A DNA stretch of 64,000 bases, from contig CP099841.1 in NCBI GenBank assembly GCA_030062745.1, positions 3,782,001-3,846,000 on the forward strand. The letters run 5' to 3'. The notes below the pieces were generated by a model. The model did no database searches and was not told where the DNA came from. It worked only from the letters and a program-made list of their open reading frames with translations. Below are positions 21,420 through 33,400 of the stretch, one piece after another; positions within the stretch are counted from its first letter, which is position 1, and the number at the start of each line of letters is the position of its first letter. Both the position numbers and the translations under genes were made by a program. This DNA comes from Capitulum mitella. Taxonomy: Eukaryota > Arthropoda > Thecostraca > Pollicipedomorpha > Pollicipedidae.

Positions 21420-22564
21420 ACGTTCATTAACCCGGCAGCCTCGGCGCCTTGGAGTGTTCAGTTTTGATTCCGCACAAAAAACAAACTGCGGGATTGACGT
21501 TGATATAAAGCTCCCGTCAAATCGGTTTAGACGTAATTGCAATTCGAGCGGACACGTTAGTACCGAAAAGCGCTCCGAATTTCAATAATGAAATATAGGG
21601 CAGCTACTGGATGTCAATCGTACAGAAACAGAAGCACAAGTAGTCACGAGCACGGAGAAAATTCGTTCAGCTGTAGATCACAACTGAGACGAGCCTAGTC
21701 TCTGTGACGCACCGAAACCGCATTTAGGAGGTCGCTTAGCCACTTCAGAGGAGAAATCAGCAAGTAGTTGCAAAACTTGCTACAATAAACGGTTAACTTG
21801 CTTATGGAGAACTAAAATTAACGAGCTTAAACTGACGCTTACTAATAATGGCAAAGGGTAATTTCTAAGTTTCTGATTACGTGTTGCATGGGTGATGCAA
21901 GACAAGGCAGCTCTTCCTATGAGAAAGATTGAAGGAAGTTCAGAAGTTTTATGGTTTTATGAATCTCAAAATGTAATCATTTTGACAGCGACTTGTTTTA
22001 AATGATGAGGTACTTGACATCTCTGCACGCATGCAGAGAAATTACACTGTACAAAATACAAATTCGGCAAAACATGGTGAATTGTCCTTTATTCTTTTTG
22101 ATAACAATATACAGTACAGTAGGGAAACTGTTTTTCCAAAAAACTTAATAGCTTCTTATCTTTATCGGCCAAGAACTTGACCGTAAAAATCTTTCTTTGG
22201 AAACACCCTTGTGAATACCCTGCTGGGCCAAATTATGAACCTTTTCAAAGCAGCTGATGTGCCACATCCGGAGAAATTGACCATTAAATCTTGGAATCAA
22301 ATCACTGGGGGACAAGGCGGTATAAGTACTAAAATTTTGGTCGGTACTTATAAAACCAGTTTGCAACACTTAACCATTTCTCTTTAATTTCGGTCTTCAG
22401 TCATTTCTGTTCTCCACATTACCGAAAAGTGTTATCATTAAGCTAGGATAGAAACTGAGAAAAAGAAATCAATGTACTAATTATCTCCCGACAGCAATGC
22501 TGCCCACCATCTAAAATATATCTGATATCTTTGCTTCCTACGCCGATGATATTTATTTCCGCCG
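21420..22564. other. Downstream spacer of G3, no gene recognised
   Basis: Diverged copy of the 8341-9483 spacer. The open frames near 22145-22369 are shorter than in A1/A2 because of indels. Confidence 0.45.
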
Positions 22565-22895
22565 CTGTTTCATTCGGTTCCAGTAAGAAACACTCCACTT
22601 ATATGCCCATATCACTCCTGTTGATTAGATTACTAAATCATGCATTGAAAACAAGATAATTTAACTACATATCTTCATTTTAAAAAGGCATTTGACAATG
22701 TAGAAGTTCACATATTATTGCAAAAACTAGGAAATATTGTGTCATTGGTTGACTGTTGAACAGACTGCATTCATATTTCCAAAACAGGTATCAGAAAACG
22801 AAAATAAACATATTCTTTTCACAAGATTTGAAATGCATTAGAGCAAAAATAGAAGCCTCTGAAGGTTGAGTTCTGAGACCGTTGTTATTTCTCAG
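22565..22895 (+). pseudogene. LINE RT remnant, 5' part (A3 copy)
   Basis: This copy preserves more consensus-like readings: KKAFDNVEVHILLQKLGNI (about 22680-22740) agrees better with the RT motif KAFDxVxHxxLLxKL than A1 and A2 do. Confidence 0.6.
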
Positions 22896-24146
22896 TTAAC
22901 TCGCGCGCGACCGTCGATCCGTTTCGAACATGGGCGACTGCGGGGGGGGGGGGCAGTTGGCCGCACCCCCTCTAACTCACGAACGGTTGGTCGCACGATA
23001 AAAATAAGCATACAGTTGGAAAGCTTGGAACGAGTAGAACTCGACACTGGTCTCATTTTTTAGTTTTAGATAATTTGTAAGCAATTTACGCCCTAAATAT
23101 GTTTTCTCATAGCCGACTGCATGAGACCGAGAAATGGCCTGAGTCTCAAGGGCTGTGACTAATAACGCATAGGTAAAGGCACCAGCGCGCAAGTAAAGGT
23201 CCGCGGATGCCGATACGCGCCTAATTTTCCCAGATTTGTTCAATATATACGCCGAAACGTTGAGTTAAAGACACGGTAATTCTCCCGCCAGCTGTCGGTG
23301 TGCGTCGCTGCCGTATGCGGTACCAAATTGACGGGAATTAATTTTAGTGTTCCTTTATTTTCGCCAAAAAGCCTATCTATGTAAATTTTATTGATCTTAG
23401 TGATTCTTGTGATGGTTTTTCATGCTTAAATTTTAGAAAAATTAATTAGTTACCAATCTACACAATTGGCGGAGCTTTATTCGCGAGAGCCTGTTTATTT
23501 GCAAAATATGCTACTTTTTGAAACTTTTTGAGGTTCCTGGTATTACTTAAGTCTGTGCAAGCCAATTCTGCCATTTTCTACCCATTCTGAGAAGTTCATC
23601 ACTGATTTTGACAGTGGTACATTTTGGCTCACTGCCGTTATTCGTGACCTGACCTCAGGTCAGGTCACGAATTATCCTGGAAATCATTAATGGCTGGAAG
23701 TCATTGATACTTTGCCCAATGACGGTAACTAGATGTCTGCTTCACTCCACACTAAAAATGTTATGAAATATTCCGTCAACTTCCGAAGAAACGACGATAT
23801 GTCTTAAAAATGGGCTTGACCTTAGGTCAATGACCTGGAAAATTCCGAAAAATCTGAGATAGCAGATTTGTTGCATCTATCAAGATGACTAATCCTTGAA
23901 AGTATTATTGAGATATCTTGTTTTGCGAAAAGTTGGAGGGCTCTAAACTTTTTTGAGATAGGTCTGTTTGACCTGACCTAGGTCAGGCACCTGGCGTGAC
24001 CTGAGGTCAAAATTTTGACACGAGATGTAAAATTAATGAAGCAAAAGGTACACGAAGTTTCGTGACTCTGTGTTTCTTTGTTCTCTCGCAATCTCAGAAA
24101 AACCTCAGGGGGGCAGTTAACAGCCCCCCAGTCGGGGACGGGTTAA
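22896..24146 (+). mobile_element. Repeat X copy 3
   Basis: TTAA at 22896-22899 and 24143-24146. It carries a full 13-bp IR1 palindrome AGGTCAATGACCT at 23824-23836 and an extra near-perfect 33-bp palindrome at 23640-23672 that copies 1 and 2 lack. Confidence 0.7.
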
Positions 24147-24490
24147 ATAAACGATATTTCTCGTGTCGAGAAACTTCAAGGCATACCATTTTGTTGAAGA
24201 TACTGTGGTAACTTCAGCTTCAAAAAAATCGGCACACCACCTGAAGAATGGTTCAGAAAAATGTCCTATTGAATTAGCCAGTGGTTTTCTGCAAACGGAT
24301 TATCACTAAATGAAACAAAAATTGTCTATTATTTTTTCATGTGCCCATTGAAATCAATATTGACATAATCCTCAACAACATCAAACTTTACTGCCGTCAA
24401 AAAGTCTTGCATCCAAGTATCTTCGAGTCATACTTGGCGAAGATATAACCTGAGTATGGCAAGTTCACAGAATATCAACCCTCACGAGTA
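24147..24490 (+). pseudogene. LINE RT remnant, active site to thumb
   Basis: Readable landmarks in order: INDI and HFxEDTVVTSASK (about 24150-24235; the family's ADD is changed to VED here), then WFSANGLSLNETK (about 24285-24325; the RT motif is WFxxNxLxLNxxK), then SKYLRVILGEDIT (about 24412-24450; the motif is YLGVxLDxxLTW). Frame changes are needed. This is the flank from which A1 and A2 were cut. Confidence 0.6.
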
Positions 24491-25039
24491 ATTTCATCGG
24501 GGGCGGTTCTGGGGTCTGGAAGACGTAAGGTACTTAGGTTGGCCTGAAATGTGGGATGAAGGTGGTAAATATCGAGAGAATGGGTCGTATCCAGAGTTTG
24601 TCCTCTACACTAATACCATGAAATAAAATACTTGCAAGGGAACGGTTAGCACTGCTACGGAATGTTTCACGGAAGCCTACGTTTCAGAGGAAAAGGACTG
24701 GTACGATACTACTGCTTGTGCAGAAAACAGAACACACTCGTTTCAGAATTGCGAAAGGACGCAAGGACTTGGGTTCAGAGTTCAGGCGTCTAGGATATTG
24801 TGCCAGGTCTTGTGTCTCGTCGAGCGTCAGTCAGTCGTCTACAGTGGCATGCTGCGAGGCTCTGCTGTGATCTTGCTTCCGCAGCTGCGTCACTATCGTG
24901 ATAAGTTGGAAACTGTCTGCATAGAGGCGACTATGAAGGCCTTAATTTCACAATCATTGAACAATTTGGAGCCTATGGATCAGCAATGGCGTAGCTTCAT
25001 ATTTTCAAAACTATATTTTATAATCCTAAAGTCATAGGT
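24491..25039. other. Intergenic DNA, no gene recognised
   Basis: No recognisable coding or repeat structure. A 79-codon open frame (24798-25037) has no familiar features. Confidence 0.4.
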
Positions 25040-26284
25040 TTAACCTGCGCCCGACCGTGGGTCGGTGCCATGCACGCTCGACTGGGGGGTGGGCGGTTGA
25101 CCGCCCCTTCTAACTCATGAACGGTTGGTCGCACGATAAAAATAAGCACACCGTTGGAAAGCTCGTGACAAGTAGAGTTCACAACTGGCTTTATTTTTAG
25201 TTTTGGATAATATGTAAGCCATTTACGCCCTATATATGTTTCCCCATAGCGGCCTGTATGAGACCGAGAAACGGCCTGGATCTCAAGGGTACCTTTATCT
25301 GGTAATTTTATCTAGATTTAAGTCTAGATAAAGGTACCAGCGGACAGGTAAAAGTCCCCAAATGCCGATACACGCCTATTTTCTCGGATTTGTTAATATG
25401 TACACGGAAACGTTGAGTTAAAGACACGGTGATTTTCGCAATGCTGCACGGCGGGTGCCGCCGACGAAAGCGCCATGAAATTAACGGGAACTAATTTTAG
25501 CTTTCTTTTTCGCGAAATATGCCATTCCAAGTGATGTTTCTTGATCCATTTGGTTATTGGAATGATTTTTTCAAGCTCAAATGTTGGAAAAACTCAATAG
25601 TGATCAATGTACGCAATTGGCGGAGCTTTATTCGCGAAAGTCTGTTTATTTTCAAAACATACGATTTTTTGAAACTTTTTCGACTTCTTGGTATTAGCTG
25701 CAACTTTGTGAGCCAGTTCCGCCATTTTCAATCCGATCTGAGTCATTCATCGCCAATTTTGATGGCAGTGCGCTTTGAGTCTTAACAGTTATTCGTAGGC
25801 TGACCTCAGGTCAGTGGTTGGAGGTCACTGAAATTTTTCCCACTGACGAAGACTGGATATCTGGATCTCCCCACACTCAAAATGTTCTAAAAAATGCCGC
25901 CAGTTTTTTTTTTTTAAAACTTAGACGACTTAAGTTGAAAACGCGCTTGACCTTAAGTCAGTGACCCGTTCATTCCCTAAAAATTGGAGATAGCAGACTT
26001 CTTGTATTTATCAAAATCTCTAACCCTTGAAACATTGATTGTAATATCATGTTTTGCGGAAAAGTTACAGGGCGCTAAACTTTTTTGGACATAGGTTCAT
26101 CTGACCTGACCTAGGCCAAACACCTCAGTTGACCCGAGGTCGAAAATTGGCTGCAAGTTGTAAGAATGATCAAGCAAAAGGTACACTGAGTTTCGTGACG
26201 CTGCGTTTGTTTGTTCTCTCGTAATCTCGGAAAACCTCAGGAGGGGCGGTCAACCGCTCCCCCCCCCAGTCGGTGGGTGATTAA
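25040..26284 (+). mobile_element. Repeat X copy 4 (diverged)
   Basis: TTAA at 25040-25043 and 26281-26284. Left-end GACTGGGGGGTGGGCGGTTG and right-end inverse blocks are present. It is more diverged than X1-X3; the IR1 site has decayed to TTAAGTCAGTGACCCG. A short inverted repeat (GGTACCTTTATCT.../...AGATAAAGGTACC) sits at about 25289-25338. Confidence 0.65.
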
Positions 26285-26809
26285 CATACATGCAGGGAAC
26301 ACATATGAGGCTTGCCTTACCAGCATCATGTGACATTACCAGAAGCCCGCCAGGATAGTCACAGGCGTGATATGGCAACGGCCGCCGAAGGGCTGCTGTA
26401 GAAGTCTGTAGAGGCCACGTCAGGCACATGGAATGAGGCTACTACTTATGTTCACATACCTGTCGTGATAAATACGAGGGATGCGTTCGCCAGAATGAAA
26501 TTTTCGCTGATATTAGGCATTTCCGTTCCTGTTTTTCGCTTTTCATCTGTGGATGAATATCGTTAAAAAAAAAAAAAAAATTAAATTTTTTTTTTTCTGT
26601 TTTTTGGGGGGAGCGGTCGGGGGGGGTTAAAATGGGGTTGCTGGGAAGGGCCCCCCGGAGGGGGGTTTTTTGTGTCAATGATAAGAAGGGGAAGAGACGA
26701 GGGTCGTGCGAGCTATATATGCATGTACAGTGTCTCACGAAGTACAAACTGCTTTAATAATTTATCCACATGTATAGCCATGTTTGTCGTGATCACAAAC
26801 CCTCGTACA
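26285..26809. other. Intergenic DNA with homopolymer-rich block
   Basis: No gene seen. About 26561-26666 consists of long A, T, G and C runs, listed as a finding because it may be low-quality sequence. The Tc1-like element follows directly. Confidence 0.45.
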
Positions 26810-26811
26810 TA

Positions 26812-28542
26812 CAGTACTGGACATATTATTATGGATTTTTGTAAAAGAAGCTATACTGCTTGGAAACATGGGTGCAGGAGCTGATCGGTATTTCGATGCA
26901 TCGGTATATCGATGTATAAACAATTTCTGAATGCATTTTCATATTCAGTATTTCTAATGAGTACTTTGTATTGATAAAAGCCCGCTTTTAAGCACTCATC
27001 CACTCAATTTGAACGTCATTTTTTGCCCATTTTTAAAAACACAACTTCAGCGCTGGAACCTTTCCAGCTGAGTTCACTCTTGAATTTGACTGGTATTCTA
27101 GTTTCACTTTCGATTCATTCTGGATACAAAAAAGTTAAATTATAGCAAAATAATCACATTTCCATCGATTTATTGACGAATTAGTGAGGATGGGTAAAAG
27201 GGCTGACCTCAGTCCCCGTAAGAAAGGTCAAATAAAGACTTTACTGGAAAATTCTACTCTTAAACAGGTAGAAATCGCCAAGGAATTGAAGGTATCGACC
27301 CAAACTGTTAGTTTAGTTAAGAAAAATTTACAGAAAGACATTCCATTGGAGAACAGGAGAGTTGGAAAATGTGGCCCGAAGAGGAAGACAAGTGCAAGAA
27401 CAGACCGCAAGATTAAAAATATGTCATTGAAGATGAGAAGGGCTTCCTGTCAAAAGATTTCAAGCATTCTTGCTAAAGAAGGGTTCCATGTTCATCGGAA
27501 AACCGTTAGTCGAAGACTCCTGGAGTGTGGACTGAAGGCCTACAGGCCTAGGAAAAAGCCGCGTCTTACCCAGAAAATGATTGAAGCAAGAATGTCATGG
27601 GCAAATGAGCACAAAGAATGGACTGTAGCAGATTGGTCTGAGGTAAATCATTATTACAGAATTCTATATTGATCATACTAATTTTTAGAAATAGTTCTAT
27701 CACTAAGTAATCTGTTTTTAAATTTGTTTGCCTAGAAAATTATACAGGCAATTTTTCGATGAAAATCATGGATCTGTAGAGTAGGATTCTTGATGTCTTA
27801 AAAAAGTTCTCGATAAGCCAGCATCATTAATTCATTTCAGGTGGTGTTCTCTGATGAAAGCACCATATGTGTGCTGGATGACAGGGTTCAGACTGTACGA
27901 CGACGTCCAGGAGAAGAGTTCAAACCTGAATGCCTGAGAAAAACTGTGAAATTTCCTAAAAAAATCATGGTATGGGGAGCAATTTCTACAAGCGGTACAA
28001 GTCGCTTACACATAGTGGAGGGAACTATGAATGCCAGCAAGTACATATCTGTACTAAAGAATCGTCTCCTACCTCAAATCAGGGACTGGGAGCTTGCTGA
28101 TGACTGGATTTTCATGCAAGATGGGGCCCCCTGTCATACTGCCAAGTCAGTGAAGGCATGGTGTGGAGAAAATCAGGTGAAATTGCTCTCTTGGCCAGGC
28201 AACTCACCTGATATGAATCCCATAGAGAACCTATGGGAGGTTCTCAAAAATGAAATACATCAAGTGCCAATTACAAGCAAAACAACGCTGATAGCACGTC
28301 TTATTGAAGTGTGGTTTCATTCTGACAGATTGAAGGAAATGTGCTCAAAGTTGATTGAAGGGATGCCAAAACGTATTGAAGCTCTTTTGAAAGCAAAGGG
28401 AGGACAGACAAAATACTAGAAGGACAATAATAATTTCTCATACTAATAAAATGATATTTGATGTGTTTTTGTCGTATATTTTGATGAAATGAAGCAAATT
28501 TTATGATTTTCTCAAAAATCCATAATAATATGTCCAGTACTG
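26812..28542 (+). mobile_element. Complete Tc1-like transposon (1731 bp)
   Basis: Terminal inverted repeats start CAGTACTGGACATATTATTA. Including the flanking TA they match perfectly over 31 bp (26810-26840 versus 28514-28544). TA dinucleotides at 26810-26811 and 28543-28544 are the expected Tc1/mariner target duplication. The transposase gene is open and spliceable. Perfect termini and an intact gene suggest recent insertion and possibly a mobile copy. Confidence 0.9.
27190..28419 (+). CDS. Tc1-like DD34E transposase, two exons, 343 aa
   Basis: Exon 1 27190-27642 and exon 2 27841-28419, with a 198-nt intron (GTAAAT...TTTCAG, phase 0). ATG 27190 (MGKRADLSPRKKGQ) is the first in-frame ATG. 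The N-terminal part has paired helix-turn-helix DNA-binding character (QVEIAKELKVSTQTVSLV, then QKISSILAKEGFHVHRKTVS). The catalytic triad is visible: D in VVFSDEST, D in IFMQDGAPCHTA, and E in SPDMNPIENLW, with 34 residues between the last two (DD34E). Length fits the usual 340 residues. It would cut and paste the surrounding element in the nucleus. AATAAA follows at 28445-28450. The intron is unusual, as many Tc1-like transposases are intronless. Confidence 0.88.
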
Positions 28543-28839
28543 TACAGTTTCAGACCGACTGCTCAACAATTAACGGTCCAGGAAATCGGCGACTTACAAG
28601 AAGAAACACCGCAAAACCAGGATTGACGCAGTTGTACAGAAACGAAAGTTCAAAAAGAGATTTAGCCATAGCGAAAAAAACGGTACTCGTGTCGCGATGT
28701 GCTTACTCAGAGCTTCATCATGATTTCGTCTTTTGCTTTCTTTTGAACAAGCTTCCTGTTCTGACACACAGCCTTCAACAGGGACTGCTTCTGGTCCTCC
28801 TTCGTAGTCAGGGTCGTGTTGAATTGCTTGATGTGGGCA

Positions 28840-29667
28840 ATCTACGTGCTTACGATGTGACTGACGTGCACGTGGCAGGAGAGACACAAAGCTCCGTCAA
28901 GTGCCAGAGATTTTGCGACGACGGCATACGACAATGTTGCGTTGCGGCACAAGTTCAGCCTATCTTATGTTACGGCCATTGTTTCGTTGACGAGATTCTT
29001 AAACCTCTTCCTCGGTGGGGAGCAGGACTCCGACGAGCTAGCATCGTGAGCAACGAAGGCTTCACCTTCATCCTCTGCAGGCGCAGCCGATGACGATGAA
29101 ATGTCCTCCAGCACTGCAGTTGTCTTTTTGTCCTTCCTTTCTCTGTCCCGTCTGTCCCGCCCCTTTTCTGCTTCTTTTCGAGTCCTTTTCTTGATCTCCT
29201 GATTGTGGAGTTTCCTGTCCGCCGATCCCATGCCACTTCCACCCGGACCCTCTTGCTAGCTTTTATGGAACGCTTTGTCTATGTCGTTGGTAATCATCGA
29301 CTAGGCATTTGCGTGTCCGATGTCCAAAATCTCTCTCATTAGCTCATCCTCGAACATCTCTTCAGCCACACGATAGTTCTGTCTGTGGCTTGTAGCGATT
29401 CTTCACCAAAGCATTGAACTTTTCGAGCAGAGATCCCATTTTTCTCAGAGCGCTGTCCCGCCTGATTGCTGGAATCCTAACTTTCTCCCGAAACATTAGC
29501 ACAGCGTCCAGACACAGACTCAGGCTTTTGGTCCGTCCAAGGCTCCCTTTCTTCTTATGATAGAAGGACTTCTGCAACAATCGACGCTTTGTCGAAAGAC
29601 GGCTACCGAGGATATCACAGTTAGAATGGCCGATTAACCAAAAGCCAGTTGCTTTTCGAGTTGCCAT
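28840..29667 (-). pseudogene. Broken gene of an uncharacterised arthropod family
   Basis: Reads from ATG at 29667 downward: MATRKATGFWLIGHSN, then LGSRLSTKRRLLQKSFYHKK, FREKVRIPAIRRDSALRKM and LLEKFNALVKNRYK, ending at a stop at 29362. Shifting frame continues the protein: VAEEMFEDELMREILDIGHANA, stop, MITNDIDKAFHKS, stop, then GSADRKLHNQEIKKRTRKEAEK and a highly charged tail, another stop after TMAVT, and DRLNLCRNATLSYAVVAKSLAL. From memory, arthropod genomes carry a repetitive family with the same order (K-L-P-S-x-R-Q, F-W-x-K-A-R-I-P, D-x-x-F-D-I-A-H, charged coil). The function is unknown to me. At least one frameshift and three stops make it dead. Confidence 0.5.
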
Positions 29668-30391
29668 GGTCAAGCAAAATCTTTGGGATGACGCAGAAAG
29701 CGCAAGCAGTTAGCTGGGAAGAGGGATTATGACAGTGAACTAACCACACAGTCACAACTAAGGCACGGGAACTTAACATTGGTGTTACCGTTCCTCATAA
29801 CACGTTGTGCGTAGTGCTACTAGGGAAATGTAGTGGCGTTCGTAGATGAGTAGTGGATATGCAGTGGCGTCAGTAGCTACTTACGTGACTTGTGATCTGG
29901 TTGGGTTCACTTTTTTCGACCCTCCAAAAATGGAATGCTGTTTTTTCCATACATATACTTAATCAAGTAAGAACAGAATGCGTTTGCTTCAACTTCACTT
30001 ACACGCAACGACGCGACGCAGAGCAGCGCCCGGCCGCCGCAGCGTTGCACAGCGACGAGGCGGCTGGCGGAGCTGATTGGTCAAATGAACTTTGACGAAG
30101 CTTACTATATCATAATGCCAACACACTCGACGCCCATGTCCTTTCATTTGTTTCACAATTTCCCCAAAGAGAACTGCGGGATTTTGTAGACCACAGAGCT
30201 ACGGATAGCGCTCCCCGCTCACCAACGTGTCCGCCCGCCGCGCCCACCCGTGTGACCCAGATGGGCTTCTTGCGAGACCCCTATATATAGTCCAGTCTGG
30301 CTGAAACTTGCACAAACATGTCTTCAGAAGAAATGGAACAACAAAACATGAATTCGAAAATATTTTTTTTTTTATTTGGTTTAAAAAAACT
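29668..30391. other. Intergenic DNA; GC-rich promoter-like stretch
   Basis: No gene recognised. 30000-30290 is GC-rich and holds GATTGG (30075-30080, an inverted CCAAT box) and TATATATA (30282-30289), followed by ATG at 30318 (MSSEEMEQQNMNSK before poly-T and TA repeats). This may be an orphan promoter and first exon; see findings. Confidence 0.3.
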
Positions 30392-30392
30392 A

Positions 30393-30426
<34 letters not shown>

Positions 30427-30449
30427 CGTATATATATATATATATATGA
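30392..30449. repeat. TA microsatellite
   Basis: Alternating TA with short interruptions (TGTA, TCGTA). Confidence 0.9.
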
Positions 30450-33400
30450 TATCTCTATATATTTACTATCCCTCTGTTTCAGGAAATGTATGATTCTTGG
30501 TTCCATTTGTTATTCCAACTGGCTGTTTTGCGTGCAGTTGTAGTTTTATATTTGATTTCTAACCCAAAACATTGGTGAGTCCTAGAATAACATTGGTAGA
30601 GCTCACATCAGTATTGGTAGGCCCCTAACCCTACCAGGTCATTTAGAAACGACGCCCCTGAACAGTGTGCCCGTTTGGCGACAAAACCCGTCACCATTCC
30701 TATTCTAAATGTTTTGGATCATTTTAGGTTTTATTCTACGCTTTCTGCCTATCTCTTATCTATTGCGGCCGTTCTTTTCGTCAATATTGCTTGTTTTCCT
30801 TGTAAAAAAAAAACAGCAGAAAATATTGGGGAATGGGCAAAATCGGTTTTGGAGAAGGGGGCCAAGGCTCACATCGGGGGAGGGGGGCATGGCCCCTTGT
30901 AAAGAATACAAATCGATAACAGTGGAGCCGTCCCTCAGTGTGGTGTGGTAAGAGTTAGACACTTTTTAGCATAAAGAGAGTTCAAATTACTTTATCGCAC
31001 TCTAATGCTACCATTGTTTCAATATTGCGCAGTCATTTGGGCAAGGATTATGCTTCTAGTGTTGATGAAATTTGGATTGCTGCAAGAAATGGAAGCCGCA
31101 AGAAAGAGCTTTAGGGATTACTTACAACAGACATTGATGTCTATCAAATTATTTGTTTATAAAACATTCGCAACTCAGATTTCCTGACATAGTAAAGGAA
31201 CGCAACATGATGCCACTATTAGGGTCCTTGAATCACACACTGCTTCCTTCCATGATACCAGTCTTTCGATTGCGTAATACACCTGCCAAAACCGAGAATA
31301 AACTCACTTTCACATTCTACTTTCCCTCAATTCATGAGCTTTCCTTTCTATGGATCGTGAGTCTCAAAAAAATGGAATAAAGTCAGCGGTAGAATATTTC
31401 CTAGGATTTCATGTGTACTGAGAAGTAAATCAACTCTCAGAATGACTATAAAAAATCTGTTCGATAAATACAAAGCTCTGCTCTAGCAATATAACGTAAA
31501 AGTAGGCGATTAAGTCACATCGAATGAAGTGAACGTACGTAATGGAAGTTTTTTCTACGACTTTGAAACGGAAACGCAACATCAAACAATTTCCCCTATT
31601 TACTTCCCATTTTCCTTACTGCCTAATTATTACGCTTTGAATTAACCCCATCTCATATACCCATACATGGTATGCCTCGCGATGCGGGCGGCGTTACTAA
31701 CTGGTTACTTGATTAACGCAGATCGTGAGACCCATCCGCTGGCCAACATTGGTGGCGGGAGTGGAGTTATGGCGGGAGTGGATTTATAGAAGAAATGGCG
31801 AGGAGTGGTGTGACCTAGACTGACTTTCAAGGCGATGTAGGAACCACTGAGTATGACGTAGCTCTTATATCCCGGTCGCACACCTACTTATTGATGGGTA
31901 GAGGGCTAAAAAATGCGACCCGAAGGGCAGTTCATGCCTCAAGAGTGATGCGTTTGTGGAGAAGTTCCCAGAAGCCCGAACACCAATGGCAATTCAGATT
32001 CAGAAATCGAGCGATATGGAAACATCGCTTCTGAGCCATCAGTTTTCGTCTAATAGCTGTTGTTCCTCTATGAACTACCTGACGTCCAGTCATCCAGTTG
32101 GTACCATATTTCTGAACTTCTATGAAAGTGACAAACCTGCATTTCTTCCGGATCGTTTTGGGTACAGAAAGCCAGAAAAGCATTACCGGCGTTAGATATG
32201 CAGCACCCGTCATGTTTTGGTGACACAACCGTAAGGGGTGAAGAGTGTCATGGTTAACTTGACGCATCTAAATAAATTCGGCTTTCATGTTAACGCTGGC
32301 ATCGCGATTGCCATATATGTGGGTTTTCTCTGTCATATAGCTCTGCCTGTCCGTTCTCCAGGTTAAAAACATTCTTGGTCTGAGAAACAGAATTCAGTAT
32401 AATACGTTACGTAAGTAGTAATACATGTGTCTCCGAAATAGATTTGGCCCGACGCTACATGGTTAACTTGTTAATTACTACCTACTTTTCTTCCTTAGAA
32501 CTTTGAAAGACTGGCTGAATTATAGTTCCTGGTATTTGCATCACACTCCTAACAAGAACCATCCAGAAAAAGAACGTTAGTTTTGACTCACATCTTTGGA
32601 CCAACGGTGGCAAGTATTAAAGTGGAATTAATCATTGTTTGAAACCATTTATTAAATCACGCCGCAACCTATTGGTTGTTTGCACAGCGGCGATAGAGCA
32701 AAAAGACGGCGAAATGCTCCGTGCACAAAAATGGAGGAGGCTAGGAAAGAAACCAAGCCATTTTCAGCATCTCGTAACATGTAATATGATTCGCTTTGTA
32801 TTGTTCTTTGTTCCGATCTTTTTCATCACACTCTTTCAGTCCACCTCGCCAAGATCAACAATGATCGTTTCCACGAAGGCGGATTAGTTAGACGGTGGAC
32901 AATGGCCCAGTTGATCCAGATTTCATATGCTTTAATGAAAGTATCTTTGTTTTTATGCCATGACGAAGGTAATGATAATCGAATGAGCACGTGTATTGCC
33001 TCAGGTCGATGGTCATGAAATGTCATAATCGTCTTGGTCATTATCGCCAGCTCTGCTCATAATCCATTACCTCCGCACAAATACGAACTTCCATTCACGA
33101 TTTTCTTATTTTTCGAATGTATTAGGGAATATATGCTGACAGTGGTAACGTGAAATGTTATTATCGAGGGAGATTTAGAAACATGGCCAAAGGTGACTTC
33201 GGCTCGTTCGGTACCACTGTCCTGCTATGGGATGAACGAAAATATGTAAGTCACATTCCACCTGTATTCCAACAAGGTCAGCGCGGCACAGAACTCAGTC
33301 AGGTACATGAGGTCCATTTCGTTACTCGTGATTGCATGTGACCTGATTGGGCGATTTCCCTTTCCGGACCCTTTTGCCATCAACATTTTAGCCTTGCACG

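Larger units (their letters stand above)
17780..24216 (+). repeat. Tandem unit A3 (about 6.44 kb) containing G3
   Basis: Third copy of the A unit and the most diverged, with more indels in spacer and gene. At its right end the LINE RT sequence continues beyond the point where A1 and A2 stop, so A3 keeps the ancestral right flank of the duplicated segment. Confidence 0.85.
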
